This document shows positions 13,501 to 25,500 of a DNA stretch of 64,000 nt, piece by piece; the stretch's first letter is position 1, and each line of letters starts with the position of its first letter. Position numbers and translations under genes: made by a program. Under the pieces are notes generated by a model, which worked only from the letters and a program-made list of their open reading frames with translations, made no database searches and was not told where the DNA came from. Source of the stretch: Aradus depressus. Its lineage: Eukaryota; Arthropoda; Insecta; Hemiptera; Aradidae. The stretch is taken from contig OY759224.1 of the NCBI GenBank assembly GCA_963662175.1, positions 32,125,489 through 32,189,488 of the forward strand, read 5' to 3'.

Positions 13501-16500
13501 TATTAGATTATCAATTATATGAGCCACGTGTATTTACGAGCACATAATAATTCCGTAACTCACGAATCTTTTATGTATTTTTATTGTACATACATACATA
13601 TGTACATTGTATTTATAATGAAGGGAACGCTAATACAATATTTTATCACTTCACTAATATCCTATAAATAAAGTATAATAAATACATAATTGTAAGTCAA
13701 ACATTTGAAAATTACAAATTTTTTTAACAAATAATATTTTTAGAATTTTAGATTTTGTTTTAAATATGTATGTAATTAAACGCAGATTTCAAAATATCTT
13801 TTTAATGCTTGGATAAATATATGTACATATGTACGTACATATAATAAATCAATGTTCAGTATGTACATATTTGTCAATTTAATAAATGTTATCAACAAAA
13901 CACATAGGTGCATTATTCCTTAACTCAGCTAAAAACACTTTTTTTATGCTTAATTGATATATTTTTTCTCATTAATTGATGATTTCCGTTAACCGGCGTT
14001 TTCTGTTATCCGGCGTCACGTCGGTGCCGGCAACGCCGGATAAGGGAGAGTCTACTGTACTTATAAATTTTCGATTCCTTTTCAAAAAGTCGATGTCGAG
14101 TTTTCACTGAATTTTCATAAATACAAGAAAGAAAAAAAAAAACAAGTTGTCGGTGAATCACCGGCAATGTACTTCCCCAGCACAAATTATAAAATTAAGT
14201 TTTTGCTCCCCCTCCAAAACCAATGAACCGTTTGGGCTAAAGATGTATAGTTCATTTACATGGATGGGGGCTTCTGAATCTTCATACTAAATAGGATACA
14301 TTTATGACAACGGCAATTATCAGGGTTCTTGTGTCGACCCCCTTCCCTTCGGCCAAATTCGCGAAAATTAATAGATGCTGTCCTTATGGTGTTTTGAATT
14401 CAAATATAAAATTTCATTCTGATACATTCATTACATCGGCAGTTATTGGGATTTTTGAGTTGAGCCTACATTTAAGCCCCTCGTTCACTTCGGCCGATTT
14501 AGCTGAAAATTAAAAGGTGTCGTCCTTATGGGGTGTTGAATGTGTATATATATATATATGAAATTTCGTGTCAATACATTCGTTACAATGACAGTTGTAC
14601 CATTACTCTTTCCTTCTGGTCGATTTGACTGAAAATCAATAGGTGTTATCCCTGTAGGGTTGTGGGTACCCACATAAACTTTTGTGTCGATGCATTCATT
14701 CTATCGGGACTTATTGTTTTCACAGACACAAAGACAAACAATTTTTTCTTTCATTTTTGGAATCAGGGGGCCGGAAATTCCGTTGAAAACTTCATATAAT
14801 TTCCGACCGATTAGATACATAACTTACCCGAGGGCGCCGGTAGCTCAGTGGTCAGCGTGCTTGACTTCTGAGCTCAAGAACGTGGGTTCAAAACCCGACC
14901 GAGGCTCTTAGTTTATTTTATCTGGGAGGTAAAATAAACTTAAGCACGCCGTCCTTCGGATCGGACGTTAAGCGATGGTCCCGAGCCTGTACGATGTCAG
15001 GTACTCGTTAAAGACCCCTGCCCTAGGTGAATAAAAATTTAGGGTAGGCAAAATTTAGGACTCCCACAGTAGAGTCGGGCTCATGTCCACCAGAGTGACG
15101 AAAGAGCGCTCTGGTAGTAGGCGATATGACCTATATTTTATCAACTATAATTCTTTACTTTATGATTTTCATAATTTCATTTTTTCTCCAAAGAAACCCC
15201 TTTTCTCTGGCTATGTCCATTACATACTGACAACTGATCACGGTGAGGACGATAGGGCGCATAAAAACTGCCCTATGAATAAATACATAAGAAGAACACT
15301 TGACGACAACTAATGAATTCTGAGAATAATCAGACAATTAGGAGACAACAAAACGAGGAGGATAACAACAGTGAAAATGTCCTGAGGACATCAACAGGAA
15401 GAATGAAGGCGCCGGTAGCTCAGAGGTAACGTACTTGCCTATAGTGCTCAAGATCGCGTTTTCGTAACCCCGTTTTTTATCTAGGAGATGAAAACACGTT
15501 GAGGTCGCCGTCCTTCGGATGGGCCGAGCCTGTGTGATGTTAGGTACTCGTTAAAGATCTTATCGAGACCATGGAACTTAGCTCATGACAACTACAAATT
15601 TTAATTTGTCAATTGTAGATGTAGTATGGTATGGACACTTATTAGAGACTTAAGTATCCAACTTATCATGCTTATAAGCTCATGATTCTCTGAAACTAAG
15701 GAAATCGCTGTCCCAAGCACTTTGTGACTGGTGTGATAGTATTTATGGAATTTTTCTTTTTCAATGAGATGAATAATAATGACCTAGAGGACTTTTTCAA
15801 TCATTTATTATCATTCTAACCCTTGTTCTTGTATCAATAAATTTCTTTCAAAATGGTGGATTCTCAGTCCCTCACTATGTCCCACACTCGGTCCTAAAAT
15901 AGAGATGAATGTACATATAATTTGTCAAATTAGGTCTCTACTTTTGGTGAACTTGGAGAATTTAGTGTAACATGGTTATAACTGGTCAAAAATAATTACT
16001 ATATCCTTGTCCCAAGGGGTTTTCCTCAGTCCCTCACATATGTTTGAAAAATGGCGCCAAGACCATGCTGTGTCACGTTTCTACAATTTGAGAGGTCGGC
16101 AACACTTCCTCACTTCCCGCCAAAAAGTTGCTATTTAACACGTTCAGTACCTATCACACACACGTGTGTGTAATTGGGAAATGGGACCAAATCGGCCATC
16201 ACACACACGTGTGTGTAATGTAATAATACTGGTTTCAACATGTTTTTAGGAACTCGGGCTGGCTGGCAGTGTTTTGTCCTTAGTCTTCCCGCACTTGGCA
16301 CAGTTTATCGAGTCTCGTTCAACTGTTGGTTTCTGCTTTGGTCTTCCTATATCTGCTGCATTACCTGAATTACTAGTTGGCCCAGTCTCGTTCCCTTCAC
16401 ACCTTCAGTGAGCATTTATTTGTCAGTCAAGTGAAGTGTTTTGGATTAAATTTTTAATTTTATTTAGTTGTTTTAGTTTTAAGAATATATATAAGTTACA

Positions 16501-19500
16501 ATATATGTATTTTTTTGTGTGTGTGTCAAACGTTGGACAGTTTCGGTTTTTTGCCATGGCCAGTAATAGAAAACGTAGTCCAGTAGAGGGATGGTTAGGG
16601 ATGGAGTTCAACATTTAGGTCTTCATAAGGCATTTCTTTCAACAGAATTTCACGTTTCAAGGCCTTTTGAGTGTTTGTGACTAGAATTTTTTACTTTAAC
16701 TCAGAAACGTTGGGAGCAACATGAATTGAAAATAACAAGTTCGAAACCCGGCCGAAGCCCTTAGGTTTTTTTTATCTGTGAGGTGGAAAAACCTTGAGCA
16801 TGCCGTCCTTCGGATGAGACATTAAACGAGCTTGATATATTCATTAAACGGCAGTTAGTCCTTATGCGATTTTGAATTTAAAATCCTATCTATACGAAGT
16901 ATACGGGAAGTTATGTAATCGGTCAGAGATTCGATGCACAGTTTTCAATGGAATTTTATGTTTTCCGATCCCCTGATTATCGACAAGGAATTATATACTT
17001 ATGTGAATCCAAATCCTATGGACGACGTCTATTGATTTTCAGCCAAATTGTCAAAAGGGATTAGGGGGGAGGCTTAACTCATAAACTCTAATAACTACCG
17101 TTCTACACTTAGCTTGGAGATTATAACCCCCCCCACTTTAGATTCATCTGGCCTTTTGTTTGTTTTGTTAGTAACTATTCGTTATCTATATTAATAAAGC
17201 TGAAACGGGGTTTGTTTGTTTGTTTGTATGTTTGTTCCAGCATCACGCCCAAACCGCTGGACGGATTTTTATGAAACTGCCCATGTAGCATTCTTTTGAG
17301 CCCGATTGAATAATAGGCTATGTGGCGTCCCAAAATTTTGATCGGGAGGGGGGGTTGTAAGGGGGGCCTAAGTATATAAATAGTGCTAACTCATTAACTA
17401 ATGGGCGAATTGTCATGAAATTTCACAGGTAGTCTTTTTAAAAGCCAAACAAGAAAAAAAGGTGTGTGGCGTCCCAAAGTTTTGAACGGGAGGGGGGGTT
17501 GTGGGGGGGGGCCTAAGTATAAATATAGAGCTAACTCATTAACGGTTGATCGTATTGTCATGAATTTCACATGTAGTAGTAGTAAATATGTATTCGCTGT
17601 GGGGTTCACTGTTGCAAGACATTTACTAGCTGTGATGTCCAGCGTTCCTAATATCGTACTAGCTGTGGGGTCCGCTGTTGCAAGGTACTTACTAGCTGTA
17701 GTGCTCAGCCCCAGCGTTCCTAACTATGTACTGGCTGTGGGGTTCGCTGTTGCAAGGCACCTATAAGACATTTACTAGCTGTAATGCCCAGCGTTTCTAA
17801 TTACGTACTAGCTGTGGGGTCTGCTGTTGCAAGGCGCTAGCAGTGTGGCCCAGGGTATTTCACTCGTAGGTACTAGCTGTGGGGTCCGCCGTTGCAAAAC
17901 TCATACTAGCTGTGATGCCCTGTGGTTCTAACTACATACTATCTGTGGGGTTCGCAGTTGCAAGGCACCTACTACCTGTAGGGCCCAGCGTTCCTAAAAC
18001 CGTACTAGCTGTGGGGTCCGTCGTTGCAAAAGCATACTAGCTGTGATGCCCAGGGTTCCTAATATCGTACTAGCTGTGGGGTCCGTTGTTGCAAGGCATT
18101 TACTAGCTGTAGTGCCCAGCGTTCCTAACTTCGTACTAGCTGTGGGGTCCGTTGTTGCAAGGCATTTACTAGCTGTAGTGCCCAGCGTTCCTAACTATGT
18201 ACTAGCTGTGAAGTTCGCTGTTGCAAAGCACTTACTAACTGTAATGCCCAGCGTATTTAACTACATACTAGCTGTGGGGTCCGTGTTGCAAGGCACTTAA
18301 TAGCTGTGATGCCCAGCGTTCCTAACTTCGTACTAGCTGTGGGGTCCGCTGTTGCGAGGCACATACTAGCTGTGGTGACCAGCGTTCCTAACTACGTACT
18401 AGCTGTTGGGTCCGCCGTCGCAAGGCACATACTAGCTATGATGCCCAGCATTCCCAACTACGTACTAGCTGTGGTGCTCAGCGTTGCAAGCCACATACTA
18501 GCTGTGGTCACAAACGTTCTTAACTACGCACTGACTAGGACGTCCAGCGATGCTAAGTATCCACTAGGTGTGGCTTCCGCCGTTGAAATGCGCATACTAG
18601 CTGTGGTGCCCAGGGGTCCTAAAAACTTACTAGCGTTACAACAGCTGAAGGACTATAAGCCTTATTCCGTATGAATAATTGAAAATTATAACATCATGAA
18701 TGTACTGTCGAGGAACTGAATAGCGTTATAGAAGATATTGGGAGAAAAATCAAAGTTCCCCGGGCAACGCCGGGTATAACTGCTATAGATTTAATATTTG
18801 TTAAAACTGATAGAGAACGACCGGATTATCTGAATCCTACACAAAAATCAAAATAAAAATGTTTTTCAAAAAATTCACGCTATTTAACGGTTTATAGGCT
18901 TAATAATTGTTAAAACTGATACGACAGAATCAGATATATCCGAAAAGTCCCATCCGACGGACGACGTGCTCAAGGCTATTTTCAACCTAAGTGAAATTTC
19001 ACCTAACCAGGTTTATTTACATAACATACGTCTCATTATCGAGTACCTCACATTCGAAAAAGCCCTGGATCGTCGCTTAAAGTCCCATCCGAAGGACGAC
19101 GTGCTCAAAGTGTTTTTCAACTTCCCGATTGAAACATCTGACCTAAGTGCCTCAGCTAGATTTCTAAGTGGCGATCCTGAGCTCGGTAGACTCCATTCTT
19201 CAAATTTCTCGCTTTTTAACGGTTTATAGATTAAATATTTGTTAAAACTGATAGAGAACGACCGGATTATCTGAATCCTACACAAAAATCAAAATAAAAA
19301 TGTTTTTGAAAAAATTTGCGCTATTTAACGGTTTATAGGCTTAATAATTGTTAAAACTGATACGAGAGATTCAGATTTATCCGGAAAGTCCCATCCGAAG
19401 GACGACGTGCTCAAGGCTATTTTCAACCTAAGTGATATTTCACCTACCCAGGTTTATTTACATAACATACGTCGCATTATCGAGTACCTCACATTCGAAA

Positions 19501-22500
19501 AAGCCCTGGATCATCGCTTAAAGTCCCATCCGAAGGACGACGTGCTCAAAGTGTTTTTTAACTTCCCGATTGAAACATCTGACCTAAGTGCCTCAACTAG
19601 ATTTCTAAGTGGCGATCCTGAGCTCGGTAGACTCCATTCTTGAAATTTCTCGCTTTTTAACGGTTTATAGATTTAATATTTGTTAAAACTGATAGAGAAC
19701 GACCGGATTATCTGAATCCTACACAAAAATCAAAATAAAAATGTTTTTCAAAAAATTTGCGCTATTTAACGGTTTATAGGCTTAATAATTGTTAAAACTG
19801 ATACGACAGATTCAGATTTATCCGGAAAGTCCCATCCGAAGGACGACGTGCTCAAGGCTATTTTCAACCTAAGTGAAATTTCACCTACCCAGGTTTATTT
19901 ACATAACATACGTCTCATTATCGAGTACCTCACATTCGAAAAAGTCCTGGAACATCGCTTAAAGTCCCATCCGAAGGACGACGTGCTCATAGTTATTTTT
20001 CACTTCCCGATTAAAACATCTGACCTAAGTGCCTCAGCTAGATTTCTAAGTGGCGATCCTGAGCTCGGTAGACTCCATTCTTCAAATTTCTCGCTTTTTA
20101 ACGGTTTATAGATTTAATATTTGTTAAAACTGATAGAGAACGACCGGATTATCTGAATCCTACACAAAAATCAAAATAAAAATGTTTTTGAAAAAATTTG
20201 CGCTATTTAACGGTTTATAGGCTTAATAATTGTTAAAACTGATACGACAGAATCAGATATATCCGAAAAGTCCCATCCGACGGACGACGTGCTCAAGGCT
20301 ATTTTCAACCTAAGTGAAATTTCACCTAACCAGGTTTATTTACATAACATACGTCTCATTATCGAGTACCTCACATTCGAAAAAGCCCTGGATCATCGCT
20401 TAAAGTCCCATCCGAAGGACGACGTGCTCAAAGTGTTTTTTAACTTCCCGATTGAAACATCTGACCTAAGTGCCTCAGCTAGATTTCTAAGTGGCGATCC
20501 TGATCTCGGTAGACTCCATTCTTGAAATTTCTCGCTTTTTAACGGTTTATAGATTTAATATTTGTTAAAACTGATAGAGAACGACCGGATTATCTGAATC
20601 CTACACAAAATCAAAATAAAAATGTTTTTCAAAAAATTTGCGCTATTTAACGGTTTATAGGCTTAATAATTGTTAAAACTGATACGAGAGATTCAGATTT
20701 ATCCGGAAAGTCCCATCCGAAGGACGACGTGCTCAAGGCTATTTTCAACCTAAGTGATATTTCACCTACCCAGGTTTATTTACATAACATACATCTCATT
20801 ATCGAGTACCTCACATTCGAAAAAGCCCTGGATCATCGCTTAAAGTCCCATCCGAAGGACGACGTGCTCAAAGTGTTTTTTAACATCCCGGTTGAAACAT
20901 CTGACCTAAGTGCCTCAACTAGATTTCTAAGTGGCGATCCTGAGCTCGGTAGACTCCATTCTTGAAATTTCTCGCTTTTTAACGGTTTATAGATTTAATA
21001 TTAGTTAGAACTGATAGAGAACGACCGGATTATCTCAATCCTACACAAAAATCAAAATAAAAATGTTTTTCATAAAATTTGCGCTATTTAACGGTTTATA
21101 GGCTTAATAATTGTTAAAACTGATACGACAGATTCAGATTTATCCGGAAAGTCCCATCCGAAGGACGACGTGCTCAAGGCTATTTTCAACCTAAGTGAAA
21201 TTTCACCTACCCAGGTTTATTTACATAACATACGTCTCATTATCGAGTACCTCACATTCGAAAAAGTCCTGGAACATCGCTTAAAGTCCCATCCGAAGGA
21301 CGACGTGCTCATAGTTCTTTTTCACTTCCCGATTAAAACATCTGACCTAAGTGCCTCAGCTAGATTTCTAAGTGGCGATCCTGAGCTCGGTAGACTCCAT
21401 TCTTCAAATTTCTTGCTTTTTAACGGTTTATAGATTTAATATTTGTTAACTGACAGAGCCATAGAGTGTGCTGGTTTCGGATTATGCCAACGTCAGCACA
21501 ACGTTCAGACTGACTTTAAATATGGTGACACCGATCCACTATGGAAGAAAAATGCCAAAAAAAAAAAGATGTATGTATAGATATGAACACAAATTAAAAC
21601 TTGTGTACATTGTGATATAATCTATATTAATAAAGCTGAAACGGGGTTTGTTTGTTTGTTTGTATGTTTGTTTGTATGTATGTATGTATGTATGTATGTA
21701 TGAATGTATGTATGTATGTATGTTTGTTCCAGCATCACGCCCAAACCGCTGGACGGATTTTTATGAAACTTCCCATGTAGCATTCTTTTGAGCCCGATTG
21801 AATAATAGGCTATGTGGCGTCCCAAAAGTTTGATCGGGAGGGGGGGTCGTAAGGGGGGCCTAAGTATATAAATAGTGCTAACTCATTAACTAATGGTCAA
21901 ATTGTCATGAAATTTCACACGTAGTCTTTTTAAAAGCCAAACAGGAAAAAAAGGTGTGTGGCGTCCCAAAGTTTTGATCGGGAGGGGGGGTTGTAAGGGG
22001 GGCCTAAGTATAAATATAGAGCTAACTCATTAACTAATGGGCGAATCGTCATGAAATTTCACACGTAGTCTTTTTAAAAGCCAAACAAGAAAAAAAGGTG
22101 TGTGGCGTCCCAAAGTTTTGAACGGGAGGGGGGGTTGTGGGGGGGCCTAAGTATAAATATAGAGCTAACTCATTAACTAATGGGCGAATCGTCATGAAAT
22201 TTCACATGTAGTATTTTTAAAAGCCAAATAGGAAAAAAAGGTGTGTGGCGTCCCAAAGTTTTGAACGGGAGGGGGGGTTGTAAGGGGGGCCTAAGTATAA
22301 ATATAGAGCTAATTCTTTAACGGTTGGTCGGATTGTCACGAAATTTCACATGGAGTATTCCTGAAGGCCAAATAGAAAAATAAGGTGTGTGGCGTCCCAA
22401 AGTTTTGAACGGGAGGGGGGGTTGTAAGGGGGGCCTAAGTATATAAATAGTGCTAACACATTAACTAATGAGCGAATCGTCAAGAAATTTCACATGTAGT

Positions 22501-25500
22501 ATTTTTAAAAGCCAAATAGGAAAAAAAGATGTGTGGCGTCCCAAAATTTTGAACAGGAAGGAGGGTTGTGGGGGGGCTAAATATACATATAGAGTTAGCT
22601 CATTAACGGTTGGTCGTATTGTCACGAAATTTCGCATATGTTATTCCTGAAGGCCAATTAGAAAAATAAAGTGTGTGGCGTCCCGAAGTTTTGAACGGGT
22701 GGCGGGGTTGAGGGGGGGGGGGGGGTATAAATATAGAGCTAGCTCATTAACGGTTGATCGTATTGTCATGAATCGGATTGTCATGAATTTCACATGTAGT
22801 AGTAGTAGTAACCATATATTCGCTGTGGGGTTCACTGTTGCAAGACATTTACTAGCTGTGATGTCCAGCGTTCCTAATATCATACTAGCTGTGGGGTCCG
22901 CTGTTGCAAGGCACTTACTAGCTGTAGTGCTCAGCCCCAGCGTTCCTAACTATGTACTGGCTGTGGGGTTCGCTGTTGCAAGGCACCTACAAGACATTTA
23001 CTAGCTGTGATGCCCAGCGTTCCTAATTACGTACTAGCTGTGGGGTCTGCTGTTGCAAGGCGCTAGCAGTGTGGCCCAGCGTATTTAACTACGTAGGTAC
23101 TAGCTGTGGGGTCCACCGTTGCAAAACTCATACTAGCTGTGATGCCCTGTGGTTCTAACTACATACTATCTGTGGGGTCCGCAGTTGCAAGGCACCTACT
23201 ACCTGTAGGGCCCAGCGTTCCTAAAAACGTACTAACTGTGGGGTCCGTCGTTGCAAAAGCATACTAGCTGTGATGCCTAGGGTTCCTAATATCGTACTAG
23301 CTGTGGGGTCCGTTGTTGCAAGGCATTTACTAGCTGTAGTGCCCAGCGTTCCTAACTATGTACTAGCTGTGAAGTTCGCTGTTGCAAAGCACTTACTAAC
23401 TGTAATGCCCAGCGTATTTAACTACGTACTAGCTGTGGGATCCGCTGTTGCAAGGCACTTAATAGCTGTGATGCCCAGCGTTCCTAACTTCGTACTAGCT
23501 GTGGGGTCCGCTGTTGCGAGGCACATACTAGCTGTGGTGACCAGCGTTCCTAACTACGTACTAGCTGTTGGGTCCGCCGTCGCAAGGCACATACTAGCTA
23601 TGATGCCCAGCATTCCCAACTACGTACTAGCTGTGGTGCTCAGCGTTGCAAGCCACATACTAGCTGTGGTCACAAACGTTCTTAAATACGCACTGACTAT
23701 GACGTCCAGCTGTGCTAAGTATTTACTAGGTGTGGCTTCCGCCGTTGAAAGGCGCATACTAGCTGTGGTGCCCAGGAGTCCTAAAAACTTACTAGCGTTA
23801 CAACAGCTGAAGGACTATAAGCCTTATTCCGTATGAATAATTGAAAATTATAACATCATGAATGTACTGTCGAGGAACTGAATAGCGTTATAGAAGATAT
23901 TGGGAGAAAAATCAAAGTTCCCCGGGCAACGCCGGGTATTACTGCTAGTCTATATTAATAAAGCTGAAACGGGGTGTGTTTGTTTGTTTGTTTGTATGTT
24001 TGTTCCAGCATCACGCTGAAACGGCCAGACGGATTTTTATGAAACTTCCCATGTAGCATCCTTTTGAGCCTGATTGAATAATAGGCTATGTGGCGTCCCA
24101 AAATTTCGAACGGGAGGGGGGGTTGCAAGGGGGGCCTAAGTATATAAATAGTGCTAACTCAGTAACTAATGGTCGAATTGTCATGAAATTTCACATGTAG
24201 TATTCTTAAAGGCCAAATTGAAAAATATTGTGTGTGGCGTTCCAAAATTTTTAATGGGACGGGGGGTTGTGGGGGGAAGCCTAAATATAAAGATAGTGAT
24301 AGGTCTTTAACGGATGATCAGATTGTCATGGAATTTCACATGTAGTATTTTTAAAGGCCAAATAGAAGAATAGGGTGTGTGACATCTCAAAATTTCGGGG
24401 GGTGGGAGGGGGGGGGGGGGACTAAGCATAAAAATAATGCTGAGTGATTAAAGGGTAATCGGATTGTCATGAATTTCACATGTAGTAGTAGTACCTATGT
24501 ATTCGCTGTGGGGTCTACTGTTGCAAGGCATTTACTAGCTGTGATGCCCAGCGTTCCTTATATCGTTCTAGCTGTGGGGTCCCCTGTTGCAAGGCACCTA
24601 CTACCGGTAGGGCCCAGCGTTCCTAAAAACGTACTAGCTGTGGGTTCCGCCGTTGCAAAAACATACTAGCTGTGATGCCCAGCGTTTCAAACTACGTACT
24701 AGCTGTGGGGTTCGCCGTTGCAAAACACATACTAGCTGTGATGCGCAGCGTTTCTAACTACGTACTAGCATTGGGGTCAGCCGTTGCAAAACACATACTA
24801 GCTGTGAAGCCCAGTGGTTCTAACTACGTACTATCTGTGGGGTCCGCAGTTGCAAGGCACCTACTAGCTGTAGGACCCAGCGTTCCTAAAAACGTACTAG
24901 CTGTGGGGTCCGCCGTTGCAAAATGTAGTAGTTCTACATTGGGAGAAAAGTTCCCCGGGCAACGCCGGGTATTACTGCAAGTCTATATTAATAAAGCTGA
25001 AACGGGGTTTGTGTGTTTGTTTGTTTGGATGTTTGTTCCAGCATCACGCCGAAACTGCTGGACGGATTTTTATGAAACTTCACATGTAGCGTTCTTTTGA
25101 GCCCGATTGAATAATAGGCTATGTGGCGTCCCAAAATTTTGAACGGGAGGAGGGGTTGTAAGGGGGGGCCTAAGCATAAAAATTGATCTAGCGTATTAAT
25201 GGATGGACGGATAATCATGAAAGTTCACATGTAATATTCTTAAAAGCCAAGTTGAAAAATAGGCTATGTGGCGTCCCAAACCTTTGAAGGGGAGGGGGGG
25301 GGGGGGGGTTGTAAGGGGGGGCCTAAGCATAAAAATAACTCTAGCGCATTAATGGATGGACGTTTCGAAAACCATGTTTAAACGTTTCTTCGATTGACGC
25401 GAAAACGATTAGTCCTATCGAAAAATTGGTTCTTACTAAAAATATTCCTGATTCAATTACAAATCGCTAAATTATTCTCAGATCTGAGATAGGAACAAAT

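Noticed and set aside
18966..21433. Six related 78-87-codon reading frames as a gene family
   Set aside because: They start with GTG, lie once per 441-bp satellite monomer, and contain SINE-derived sequence.
23270..23836. 188-codon repeat protein
   Set aside because: It is the translation of the 66-bp Helitron minisatellite, with no start context or splice support. Kept only as a finding.
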